Assembly (NCBI GenBank): GCA_033557685.1
Contig: JAWQRN010000628.1
Location: forward strand, 1 to 27,637
Direction of reading: 5' to 3'
Length of the DNA: 27,637 bases
From: Sperchopsis tessellata
Lineage: Eukaryota; Arthropoda; Insecta; Coleoptera; Hydrophilidae
Within the stretch, counting starts at the first letter, position 1, and each line of letters begins with the position of its first letter. Shown here in pieces: positions 9,290 through 19,290 of the stretch. Position numbers and translations under genes: made by a program. Below the pieces are notes generated by a model. It was not told the DNA's origin. It saw only the letters and a list, made by a program, of their open reading frames with translations, and made no database searches.

Positions 9290-10570
9290 ATAGTGTTATT
9301 TGATAGATTTTTTTCATTTACATAATTTATTTTTAATGGCATTTTTTTCATGACACACATTGATTTGGAATCACTGGTATAGAATTGACTTTATTGTAAT
9401 TTACAAAATAATAGAATAAAAATGTAAAATATGAAATGTATAAGACAAAGAGAACATGTATATAAATAAGACATACAGCAATATACTAAAACAGATAAAT
9501 ATAAACAAGTAAAACATATAAATAAGAAGGCTTAAATATCACAGGTATCATAGTGTTTGCACAAATAGTCTATCCGGCACACAAGCAAAAAACTTATCAG
9601 AAGAATAAAACGCATGCCCACGGAGCTTTCTTAATTTATTTTTAAAGTGTTTCATTGACATTTCTCACAAGTCCACAGGCAGATGGTAGTATATTCTCAC
9701 AGCTTGGGTCAGGTACTGTCTCTAAATCATAGTTAAGTGAGTATAGCGTACCTGAACGTTTTCTCCATAACGTGTCCTTTATTCATGACTGCTCTGTTTT
9801 GATCATATTGATACGGAGTTCCGGTGTACATATGTTGAGCATTGGGTAATGTAGATCTCTATAAAGGTCAGTATTTTGTATGCGGAAAAATATGACTGAC
9901 ATGTTTACCTTCTGGATAGTCCAAGAATACCCCTTATATAACACTTTTGCAGCTTGAAGATTCTACCACCATCCACCACATTTCTCCAGAACATAAGGCC
10001 ATAAGAAAGTCTCGAGTACACATGTGCATTTTCGGCTGACAAGGCTATCTCTACATTAATATGCTCATTTATAATCCCTAGAGCATAGGAAAAGGAACTC
10101 AATTTGGTTTCGAGCTGCTCGACGTGTACCCGCCATTTCAAACCTGCGTCCAGATGTACCCCCAGAAAATTAGCCAGACTAGCATAGGGTATAATATCTT
10201 CTACAACTCGTACACTGCCAATTTCCCCTGGTCGAGCTAAGTACCTAACATTAGCAGTCTTTGACAAGTTCAGTTTTTCATCTGGAACGACTCAGACATA
10301 ATAATCAGGTTTTCTCCTATAGCTTCTTCCAACGCATCATCATTAGAGGCCCTGACAACAATGGTTGTATCGTCAGCATAGAAGGACACAGAGATCATTA
10401 ACATAGATGACAAGCAGCAACGGTCCAAGAATGGATCCCTGTGGCACTTCCCTTTTGACCATTAACCAATCAGAAATTTTGGGCTGGCCAAGTTGGTTGT
10501 GTGCCATATCCTTCTGTTTTCTAACACCTTTAATAGCAATTTTGTAAGATGCAATATCTAAAGGCATTAT
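9290..10570 (-). pseudogene. Jockey/CR1-like LINE reverse transcriptase fragment
   Basis: Minus-strand remnant of a non-LTR retrotransposon. From 10567 downward it reads the palm (WLMVKREVPQGSILGPLL, VIYVNDL), then after a one-base frame change FYADDTTIV (YADD at 10380-10369), ASNDDALEEAIGENL, and then 10267-9905 with FLGVHLDAGLKWRVHVEQLE, NVEIALSAENAHVYSRLSYG and RIFKLQKCYIRGILGLSRR, the usual C-terminal thumb region of the jockey superfamily. Below 9905 the C-terminal part is broken by stops (LPNAQHMYTG, NKGHV). The 5' half of the element is missing. The low-coordinate end near 9290 is AT-rich and approximate. Confidence 0.88.
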
Positions 10571-11347
10571 TAAGCTTTTAAAAACTGCTCAAAGTCATGT
10601 AAATACTTCTCATGACTAATAACAAACTGTATGTGATACACTTTAAGTCAAATCATCAATAATTATTCAACAAGATTTATTTATGTAAATATTTACAGTC
10701 GTAATATTTTCCTAAATTAATTATTTAATACAATTTATTAGAACACATAAAATAATAAAAAATAAAATGTTTCATATTATATACATAATAAAAAAGGTAT
10801 TATCACAATGAATAATGTACAAATCTTAAAAATGAAACACATGTTACATACAGTTAAAGCGGACTACGTCCATGGTATACGTATCACATTACACCATATA
10901 TCATATATACTGGATAACTAAAACCTTTTAGAATGTATCAAATGCACTGTAACATGTACAATATCTATCTCATTTCATGCTATGTACATGGTTTATTACT
11001 ATTTCACAGGCAAAGCAAAAACATCAACTGACCTTACACTATGCCATGTTTACATACATTTTTCATTAATGAATTTGCAAGAAAATGCTCAGTTTGTGGA
11101 GCTTCAGCTGCAGTACACAAATCGTTGTCCTTTCATGCACTTTTCATAAAAATACTATTTAAATTCAAACATATTAGAGACCGTTTCTCTGAAACAGAAT
11201 TATAGAAAATTGATGTAACCAAAAGTTTTGTAGGGTATGCCAATCCAATGTATATGATCTATGCATTACACAAACAAGACATACATTTTTGACATATTAT
11301 TAGTGATGAGAACTTTTGAGTAAAAAAAAAACTATAGATAGTATTGT
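10571..11347. other. Gene-free AT-rich stretch
   Basis: Very AT-rich with repeated short forms of ATAAAATAATAAAA. No coding or named repeat recognised. Confidence 0.5.
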
Positions 11348-11680
11348 GAATTAGGAGATATCACTATCTCCTTGCCACATGTATTACAGACAAGAGGTCC
11401 AGACCTATATTTTGTGGAAAGCCACTGCTTCATCAGTGAACCTGCACTTTTTGAAACATTGCATTCTACTCCTCGCTTTTTTGATCTTAGTCTCTGTGAT
11501 AGGTAGCTTGCGAGTATTAATTTACGAATTAGTACAATATTATTATTTTCAATTTATATGCAAATGTAAAAATCTTTCGTAGCCGCAAAATTGAATTCAT
11601 CAATCAACAAACAACAAATGAAACTCTGTTGACTTACGAAGTCCGTAATACATGTGCAAAGGTGCAATATCTCCTATTTC
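11348..11680 (-). mobile_element. Relative of the family 1 repeat with inverted ends
   Basis: The ends are inverted: GAATTAGGAGATAT at 11348 and its complement ATATCTCCTATTTC ending at 11680 (one mismatch). The inverted homology continues inward through CATGTATTAC/GTAATACATG. On the minus strand the interior matches the spacer of the 8784-9281 repeat (TAAGATCAAA-AGCGAGGAGT, GGTTCACTGATGAAG). CTGATGA (11436-11430) is followed by the hairpin GTGG-CTTT-CCAC (11425-11414), but the GAAA box reads AAAA and stem I is lost, so the ribozyme is decayed here. Both orientations of the terminal sequence around one interior recall the inverted terminal repeats of Penelope-like elements. It is non-coding. 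Confidence 0.65.
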
Positions 11681-12354
11681 ACCAGTCAATTTACTGGCTA
11701 CAGAATGAAATTTTCAAAAAAAAGGAAACATTACAACCGAATTAAATCAATTTGGACTATTGATAGTTCGAATTGTTTTCCTCAAATTTAATTATTTGAT
11801 AGTTTTCTCATCCTATAGAATAATCCTATAGTCCCCATCACTACAAATTTTGTATTTATACTATATATAAATTATTGATTACACATAGTTACACTATACT
11901 GAAAATAAATTATTTGAGATTAATTTTCATAAATTTATAAGTTTAACAGCAATTGTAATAAACAAAATAAAACAAAAAAAAGTTTTATAAAAAAGCTAGA
12001 GCTTTGAACTTGCAAAGCCATTCAAAATCATAGCAATTATAATAGCAACAGATACATAGTAGAAATTCTTCCAGAATATTACTACGAGAAAAAATAACAA
12101 AACTAATTGGCAAAATACCACTTTAATGGAGAATTGGTAGATGAAAATTATATAAAACACCTCACTCTTATTTTTACTACAAGTTACAACCTTCTTAAGG
12201 TTTGATAATTGCCCAATCGAAAACACAACACAATATAGTTGCAAAATCACAAGATAACTCAAAAATATAAATACAACAACCCAAAATCTGAATACACAAA
12301 GTATTGGGCGTTTTATTATTATATTATAAATGTATATATGTATGTAGAAATTGA
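11681..12354. other. Gene-free AT-rich stretch
   Basis: Long open frames over this region, minus 12496-11996 and plus 12239-12562, owe their length to AT-rich sequence and run through the family 2 repeat. Their translations are dominated by hydrophobic and aromatic residues and look random. The BORCS5 3' end may lie here or in 12547-12743, since TTTATT (a minus-strand AATAAA) occurs near 12309. Confidence 0.45.
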
Positions 12355-12546
12355 TTTTCGAGTAGCGAGCGAATGTCTCTGCCTGGCCGATCTGATGACG
12401 GCCGAAGGATATCGGCCAAAAGCTATCAAAAAGCTCTTTCTTCTTAGAACGGAGAAGCACATACTTGGGATAAAACTCGAATATCATCTTCTGCATACTA
12501 CACCCATAAAAACATCCGTACCAACATATATATATATATATATATC
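12355..12546 (+). repeat. Short interspersed repeat with hammerhead-like core (family 2, copy 2)
   Basis: Plus-strand relative of minus-strand 62-185. It contains CTGATGA (12392-12398), the same GGCCGA-AGGATA-TCGGCC hairpin, AAAA where copy 1 has GAAA, and GCTATCAAAAAGC. It ends in a TA tract, as copy 1 does. A competing outer hairpin GGCCGAT/ATCGGCC can also form here. It lies downstream of the BORCS5 stop, so it may be transcribed in BORCS5 read-through. Confidence 0.6.
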
Positions 12547-12743
12547 CATATCAGCAAATTAAACATAAATCTTGCAACAGCTATTGATTTAGCAGCTTCT
12601 CCGCTATAACAACCCATAGTGATACTAACTATACCAGTCATAAGATCTTTCCAAGAAGTTGTTTTTATGCTTTGATCCTACCGTGTTATAATAATCTATC
12701 TAAACTAAATGTCATAACTAGAAACTAAAAAGTTCTCTTAATT

Positions 12744-15700
12744 TCATCCTGTCGTCCACACGAACGGTTCCAGACGGTCTTCAATGTCTAAACAATTATT
12801 TAGGGTCTCCATCGACTCCAAGGTTTGATTAAGAAGCATATGGCACCTATTCAACTGATGTGATAATTCTTGAACTTTTGATAATTTCTCTGCATATTTA
12901 GCAAACCTTTTTTGTTTGTCAGTTGCTGCAGATATTATTTTTGATATCTCATTGTCAGTCTAAAAAGGAAAAAATCAGTACCTTTCATATTTTGACAAAG
13001 TAACAAACAAAAAAATAGCTATTTAAGGTGTGCAAGCTAAAAGTTTTACCCCACAAGGCCGTTAGGCCAAGTACTTTTCTCAAGTGATTTATGTAATTTG
13101 CACACATATGCTAATTTAAAAGTTTATTCAGCACCTCTTAATATCAAAGATAAAAATGTATTTGAAATATTTTTTTAGTTTGGTATTTTAAAATGATGTT
13201 TTATGAAAAAATACTGAAGAGAAGTTCATGTTATGGTGAATTAATATTTAAATAAACAAAAATTCTCAAAACAATGTCTTGGAAAATTATAGCAACACAA
13301 AAAAACGCTTTATACTCTACAATAAAAAAGCATGTCATAAAAAATCGAAAAATAGCTACAATAAAGAATTTCATCAATTTGATGAATGGAGAAAGTAGCG
13401 ACGTGAAAATGGAGTTAACGAAGAGATTATGCTGGCCTATTTTCATAATTATATACGAAAATTAGCACATTCTTCAATGTGGATGCAATATTCCATGCTA
13501 AGAACTACCTTAAAAGTACATAAAAATGTTGACGAATCAAAACACAAAAAAGTGGTTTCCTATTTTAAGACTGAAGCAAAAACTTATAAGAGTAAAAATG
13601 CGAATATTTTGGAAAGATATGATGATATTACACTTTTATGTGTTTAATTTTATTTCGAAGTATTTATTTGTTTTGTAGTTCTATAGGAAGTATTAATATT
13701 TAGAATATCTAGTGCTTGCCATTGGGATGAAAATGAATGTTAACATTTGATGATGTAGAAGATAAAGGAGTGTACTTATATGTTTCGATACCTGCAAAGA
13801 AAAATATATCATAAAACAGTCTCGACCTTTACAGAAAGTATGTATTTCTGAGACCCTAAAATATTCTACATCGTAGATTTTTTCTTAATCATAAGAAAGG
13901 AAACTGTACAGTCCACCCAGCTGGAATCAATACCTCAACTAAAATACCTCAGGAAATTGATATTTTCTTGAACCTATTTGGAGAGCAATCATATATGGGA
14001 CACAGCCTGAGACACTTTTCGGTAATTCTTCTAGCAAACGCTGGGGCTGATATTACAACAATAAAATAATAAGACTCAGTTTCCAACAAGATTGGTATAG
14101 CTAAGAAGATACATGGTCAGATGAAGCAAATGAGTCATTTTTCTTCTGCTTGACCTCTGCTCATGATTTCGTTGAGGTACAAGTAAAAGATAAGACAATG
14201 GGAGAATCCATTTCTGGTCATGATTCTTCAAACTCATCTTGCGCTATCAATATAATTACAAATAATCTGAATAATGTTCAGGTGAAACGAAAAAAATCTG
14301 ATTTGATAACAAATAAGACAACTCAAGTGGACGCGGACGATATCAATATAATGAGTAGAGTAGTAAAATCTCCATAGTTACAGCAGAGTGTGGTTATAGC
14401 GTAATTATTAGATCTTGTCAAAATAGAAAACTTAGTAAACATAAATTTTTCTCTATTGATATTACTATAGTCTTAAAATATAAATATTGCTCAACTTAAC
14501 TAAAAAAATGAAAAGAAATTTATTATTTTTATTGCATACATACCCATAACATTATTATATAATATAGTGTGTTACGCGAGGGGCGAGGGCGACATAACTA
14601 AATATTTCTATGTTGATATTTGTTGATCTTGGCTACTTTGGAATGTTTTAAGATTAAATGGTGTTAAAGTCTAAGGTCGAGGTATTTATTTGAGAAGTAA
14701 ATCATATTGCAGAGGTAATAAGACATTTATTTAGACAGCTGTAAATTAAATTTTAGCACAAGATTGCATCTTCTAATATTCGAGATTTTTCTATAAAAGG
14801 TTAAATTATCTTTCTCCTACCATCAGCCATAATCTGGGAATACTTTTATCCAAAATATCGAATAATATATAAGGACAAATGGCAATACAGGCAAATGATT
14901 TGTTATAAAACAGGGCATTCGACAAGAATGCGTCATATTTCCTTAGCTATTCAATATATCCATACATAACTATACCCGTGAGGCTTGCATGGTTAAGGAT
15001 GGAATAACAGTTGGTGGAAAAAAATTAATCTTATATTGTATGCTGATGATGTAGTGATATCAAGTGAAAAAGCACTTAAAATAGTTGTGAATAAAATGAT
15101 GGTGTTTTTATTAGTGAGGCACTGAAAGTGCGATTTTTTTAAAAAGTAGAGTGTACGGGCAAGTGAACAAGGTTTCATATATGAGTAGCACATTTTTAGG
15201 AGATGAACAAATTAGAGTGGGCGCTAAGAAAATAATTTTTCGCTTACCTCTCTTATTTTTTGAGTTAATATATTCTGTTCGGTAGCTACTAAATTGGCAC
15301 AAGTATGAAGATGACTTTGGTACCTTAGACACAACTTCTGCAGAGGCACAGGATCTAACCTTTCTAAGACTTCTGGATCTCTAGCAGCAGGTACGTTTAA
15401 GGTGGCTCTCATGATTGGCAAAAACATTGGAATACTCTGTAATTATCAAAAATAATTAACAAGGTATACATTCATAAAAAATTAGTAGGTATAATAGAGG
15501 CACCGGAAAAGAATATCCTTTTTACGATGACCATTTTCAATGGTCAATTGTGCGGACAATTTAGGATTTTCTTGGTCAAATGTGCAGTAACATATTAAAA
15601 AAATCGATAAGTTGTGGAGACGAGTACATTCAACTGAGTGAGATAATGGAAAAGACAATGTTTGTTGAAAGGGCAGGGGTAGCAAAACACACCCCTAAGA

Positions 15701-17310
15701 GAGTTCTAACGGCAAGTCTTACTTTCTATATGGTGGTTCTAAATCGCTTAACGAAGAAATAAAAATATAACAAAAAGGACCCGCAACTGATAATTATATT
15801 CAAGTGTTTATTATACTCGTATAATACTTGTCTTTAAATATCAAAAATTATGAAAGACAAAATTTAGAGCTTCGGAAGGATAACAATTTGGATCCAACTT
15901 ACTCTCTTGTGCCATAGATTTCTATTTGTTCTGGTAGTTGCAACATATTTTAGATGGCAAACATTATAAATGTGATGAAGAGGTTAAAACAGAACTTACT
16001 GAGTATTTTTAATTTGTAGCCTCCTGATTTTTATGAAAGAGGCGGAGAAATGTTATATTTATTAAAGGAAATTATATTTTTCAACACACTTGTTTGTTTC
16101 ATTAATAATAACTAAAGGAACTCAGTGTGTTGAGTTCATTGGTAGAAGGAACATCACTCGCCATAAAAATGTCCCTTGCAACAGTGGACAAAACGCCTAC
16201 ACAGTTTTCACCTGGAGACACCTTTTTTATAGGAAAGATCCACAGTTCTACTATATTTAATGTTAAAGGAAAAAATTTTAATTTACCTGTAGCCTCATAA
16301 TATCCGGATCTTTATCGACATTTGGTCCACTCAAAGCTGGTTTGACTACGACAATATTATGTGCAGACTTTTTAATATTTTTCGGTAGAGTCTTTCGTTG
16401 GGCAGATTTTGACTTTGAAGTTTGTTTTGTAAGCTTTGGAGAATCTAAAAAATAAATTATTTTCAACATCATTCAAAATTTTGCTTTTAAAAATGTTACG
16501 TAAAAACTAACAATGGGATTTCAATAATTCTTGCACCAATGTTTCCCTTTCATAGAAAAATCTACCCTTTAGTAATTTCATTGTATTCCCAAATACATTT
16601 TGACACAAAACTTTGCACACACTATATGAAAATTACTAATGAAATTTCAAAAATTTTTTCACCCGTCTTTCTCTTCTCGAAAACCTTCATCTTAAGTATT
16701 TAGTATCATGTTATTTTTGGTCAGAAATCAGGGTTTTTAAAAATAAAGATTACTGACTACAAAACTACATAGAATGGAAAACCATCGAATAGAAGATCAT
16801 ACAAATCAAGTGAATGGATACCCTAGTAAGAATTCATTTGCAGACATAATTTCAAAGATTTAACCCAAAAAAAACCTACATAAAAATATTAGTCCTTAAG
16901 AAGAAACAGCATATTGAATATTACAATAACAAAAAAATATGTACAATGTAGCTACACATTAACAACTATAGATTGAAATCCTTTGGTTTTTTTAATTTGC
17001 AGATATAGTTAAGGTTGAATAAACCAATATTCAATTGCAGAGAAAATGTTACAGCTCAAAAGAAGAACTCACCTCCTATGGGACGGTTAACTGTATAACT
17101 TATATATGGCAAATCAGTGTCGCTACAGATACTTGGCCCAGGTGAAGTCGATCCTGGTCTTTCCCCATTTTCTAATTGATCACTAGAGCCAGGATTTGCA
17201 ATGGTATGTTGTCTTCGCATATTTGCAGATGCTCTACTAGCATTTTGATTGAGACTAGCTGTTCTTTGAGCCAAATGTTGGTGGGTTTGCGTCGAATGCT
17301 CAGATCCCAT
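12744..17310 (-). CDS. BORCS5: BORC complex subunit 5 (myrlysin), four exons
   Basis: Subunit of BORC, the lysosomal-surface complex that recruits Arl8 and kinesin and so controls lysosome position. Exons: 17310-17073, 16444-16287, 15436-15248 and 12959-12744. All introns are GT-AG, with phases 1, 0 and 0. The product is 266 residues; human BORCS5 is about 196, the extra length being in the low-complexity N-terminal half. The start was chosen because MGSE matches the myristoylated N-terminus of the family. The signature block is residues 133-195 (ERLDPVPLQKLCLRYQSHLH, CANLVATEQNILTQKIRE). A helical C-terminus follows (RFAKYAEKLSKVQELSHQLN, CLDIEDRLEPF). No frame break was seen. Introns hold transposon remnants. 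The gene points away from the ERH side, so its promoter lies in about 17311-17649. Confidence 0.93.
13270..14370 (+). pseudogene. Crypton-like tyrosine recombinase pseudogene in BORCS5 intron 3
   Basis: Antisense to BORCS5. In order: the core-binding region (IMLAYFHNYIRKLAHSSMWM, YSMLRTTLKVHKNVDESKHK, 13428-13580), a beta-strand segment DDVEDKGVYLYVSIPAKK (about 13750-13803), FFLNHKKGNCTVHPAGINT (about 13877-13935), KIPQEIDIFLNL, then SYMGHSLRHFSVILLANAGA (about 13987-14046) with the H-x-x-R pair of tyrosine recombinases. After ADITTIK come two stops and then DSVSNKIGIAKKI in the same frame. In the family these blocks are separated by a stretch that includes the catalytic Tyr region, so that stretch is deleted. 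The N-terminal catalytic Arg region (about 13650-13740) is also eroded. It is a dead mobile-element gene of the type often seen in insect genomes. Confidence 0.7.
14400..14880. other. BORCS5 intron 3, no recognisable feature
   Basis: Intronic, AT-rich, without coding similarity. A small GC-richer patch lies at about 14570-14595. Confidence 0.4.
14885..15130 (+). pseudogene. LINE reverse transcriptase scrap in BORCS5 intron 3
   Basis: Fragment of a reverse transcriptase palm. IKQGIRQECVIFP followed by LFNISIHNYTREA matches the R(Q/K)GCPLSPLLFNIY block. Then, after a gap and a frame change, LYADDVVISSEKALKIVV (about 15035-15090) holds the catalytic YADD. It is antisense to BORCS5 and has several stops. 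It is too short to place in a clade. Confidence 0.65.
15437..16099. other. BORCS5 intron 2, no recognisable feature
   Basis: Intronic. A plus-strand open frame at 15580-15760 has ordinary composition but no recognised similarity. Confidence 0.4.
16100..16205 (+). repeat. Penelope-type terminal fragment with hammerhead-like arm (family 3, copy 1)
   Basis: Reverse complement of this stretch aligns with 23290-23380, which follows the GIY-YIG remnant. Shared pieces: TTTTGTCCACTGTTGCAAGG against TTTCGTCCACTGTTGCAAAG, then GGCGAGTGAT against GGCAAGCGAT, then CACACTG. On the plus strand GTCC (16171-16174) and GGAC (16186-16189) form a stem followed by AAAAC, the position of GAAAC in hammerheads. 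It lies in BORCS5 intron 2, antisense to the gene. Confidence 0.6.
16445..17072. other. BORCS5 intron 1, no recognisable feature
   Basis: AT-rich intron with normal splice borders (GTGAG donor on the minus strand at 17072, TTTTTTAG acceptor at about 16445). Nothing else recognised. Confidence 0.5.
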
Positions 17311-17649
17311 TTTTCCAAAGTATTTTTTGGAACTTACGATCCTTTACAATTGCAATTTAATCGGAACTACCGAAAATTAAAATTCAACTTCTATCATTTC
17401 CAAATTTGCAGCAAATATTGATTTTGGAAGAATATAATTTTTGATAATATTGACATATCGTAACTGACGTTGACGGCTGACGCGTTTCCAAAGTCACTAT
17501 AGTGTTCTAAAGTTCTATTGCAAACGCACTCTTGCACAATATATCTTTCATGGAAATTAATCTAAATATAAAATAAATTTACCCTTAATATATTTCTGTC
17601 TTACTGTTTTAATTTTTTCAGTTTTAATTATTTACCTGCAATTTACTCA
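17311..17649. promoter_or_regulatory. Probable promoter region between BORCS5 and the plus-strand genes
   Basis: Inferred from position: it lies upstream of the BORCS5 start (17310, minus) and upstream of the small plus-strand open frame (17650). It includes a GC-richer patch around 17465-17490 with GACGTTGACGGCTGACGCG. No TATA box or initiator could be fixed. Confidence 0.4.
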
Positions 17650-18062
17650 ATGGACGTCAACTTCAAAAATGTCACATTTTCTAAATTTGTCAAGGTAAGA
17701 ATTTTTTTATAAAATCTCCTAAATATGAATAATTTGCTGACTGTTAATCCAGAAATAAATGTTTCATTGATTAAGTTAACTAGTGAATCTACTAAATATT
17801 CTGATCAACCAGATATTTTTGAATTGTAAGAAGTTTATTATTACTATTACAAGAATATGTACAAGTTTCCTCGATATTAAAAAGGAAATATATCAGAAGT
17901 ATTTTAAAATAAATTAAAATAATATATTTTACAAGTTTAAATATTTTGTAATTGATCTGTTTCAGTGATGTCTTTCAGTACAAAAATAAACTACAATATA
18001 TTTCGGCATTGGTTTTGGAAACGCGCACACAAATAGTAATATTTTTCACCGATGGAACATAA
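17650..18062 (+). CDS. Possible small spliced gene, function unknown
   Basis: An open frame from ATG 17725 to 17825 (MNNLLTVNPEINVSLIK, KYSDQPDIFE) ends at a GTAAGA donor. It continues in frame after a TTTCAG acceptor at 17966-18062 (DVFQYKNKLQYISALVLE, TQIVIFFTDGT, then TAA). Together this gives 65 residues with a natural composition. The intron is about 140 bases. Upstream, ATG 17650 opens 15 codons (MDVNFKNVTFSKFVK) ending at a perfect AAG|GTAAGA donor. A phase-0 join from it to TTAACTAG at 17776 would bypass the inner ATG, so the true start is unresolved. The stop is only 86 bases before the ERH start codon. No family was recognised. It could be a real small gene, an alternative 5' part of ERH, or chance. 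Confidence 0.4.
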
Positions 18063-18148
18063 CCTGTCACAGTTTTGACAGAAATAAATACATTATTCGT
18101 GAGTTTTCTAGAATTCTAAGCATTTTCAGTTGAAATTACAGAAAAACT

Positions 18149-18935
18149 ATGGTAAGTTACGATGAATTACCATTACCAAGACCCGTTCGTTTATAAGTAT
18201 GGAGTAGATTTAAAACGTTTGATTTATTTTTAGGCACACACGATTTTGTTAGTCCAGCCAGGGGCAAATCCTGAAACTCGAACATACTCAGATTACGAAT
18301 CCGTTAATGAATGCATGGAAGGAGTCTGCAAAATATATGAAGAACATTTAAAAAGAAGGAATCCTAATACTCCTACAATCACATATGACATTTCTCAGTT
18401 GTTTGATTTTGTCGATCAGGTACATAGATTTTCAGTATTTTCTTACTTTTATTAGTATTTGCAGCATTTCTATGTTATTAGTGCCGGTTTTGGATTATTT
18501 TTCTATACGTTTTTCAGTTTTTTAAATGTTAGGTTGGATCTTTCTCGCCATGATATATTGTTTAAATATATATCTGCTGTAGATTTTATGATTTAATTAA
18601 AAAAGGAACTCTTCCCAATATAGAAAATCAGATTTAGCACCCTCGAATAATCTAAGTCTGGATGAATAGTATTTTTTATAATAGCTTTAATAATACATTA
18701 CACTTATTAGAAAATATTATGTATGGAATTATTTTTTCATAAAATTATTAATTGGTAATTAAATGCATCGTTCTGTACTGGTTATGTTATGTAAATTTAT
18801 TTTTTGTTCCAGTTATCAGATTTGAGTTGTCTGGTGTACCAAAAATCCACGAATACATATGCCCCGTATAATAAAGATTGGATAAAAGAAAAAATCTACA
18901 TACTACTGCGACAAGCTGCGGGCCACGCAGACTAG
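18149..18935 (+). CDS. ERH: Enhancer of rudimentary homolog, three exons
   Basis: Highly conserved small nuclear protein linked to pyrimidine metabolism, mRNA processing and elimination of selected RNAs. It works as a dimer with partner proteins. Exons: 18149-18151 (only the ATG), 18234-18419 and 18813-18935. All splice sites are GT-AG and all introns phase 0. The product is 103 residues; the family norm is about 104. Signature blocks: HTILLVQPGANPETRTYSDY, ESVNECMEGVCKIYEEHLKR, TITYDISQLFDFVDQ, LSDLSCLVYQKSTNTYAPYN and KDWIKEKIYILLRQAAGH. The first exon holding just the start codon makes this gene easy for annotation to miss. Residue 2 is Ala where most animals have Ser. No frame break; it looks functional. 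Confidence 0.97.
18420..18812 (+). other. ERH intron 2
   Basis: A 393-base AT-rich intron with GTACAT donor and TTTTTGTTCCAG acceptor. Nothing else recognised inside. Confidence 0.85.
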
Positions 18936-19290
18936 TTAAGTTATAGTCCTGTTTTGTCAATATCTCTGGAATTATATATTTATTTAGTTTTCTACAGTCC
19001 TTACTACGTACAATCTAAAAATGTATTGAATTAGGTAATAAATAATGTTTGTTGTTAAATCAAACGAACTGTCATTAACTCTAATTTTCAAACTCAAACA
19101 CAAATTTAGTGAGTAGTTTTTAACAGTTTTTTTTAAATTTTCCTTAATAAGTTCGAATATAGTTTGGCAGCGAGTGCGAGTGCTTAAGTTATATATTTGC
19201 CTTGAAGTGTATTTCAAGGTACTAATATGGACCCCTGCAGTACAACAATATGCAAGTAATAAACCATGAATTTCTGTCGTGTTTTATTTT
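18936..19290 (+). terminator. ERH 3' UTR and polyadenylation region
   Basis: Downstream of the ERH stop there are AATAAA signals near 19038 and at 19258-19263. The second is followed by a TGTCGTGTTTTATTTTCTGG stretch, the T/GT-rich downstream element expected at a cleavage site, so it is the better candidate. The mapped transcript end would decide. Confidence 0.55.

Noticed and set aside
11996..12496. 166-codon minus-strand open frame, the longest single frame in its area
   Set aside because: It runs through the family 2 repeat and AT-rich sequence. The translation is mostly I, F, Y, V and L with no domain, and the length is explained by a lack of stops in A/T runs.
12239..12562. 107-codon plus-strand open frame
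   Set aside because: It overlaps the repeat and ends in the TA tract (YIYIYIS). It is repeat-derived, not a gene.
15580..15762. Plus-strand open frame in BORCS5 intron 2
   Set aside because: Sixty codons without recognisable similarity. Intronic, with no splice-site support.
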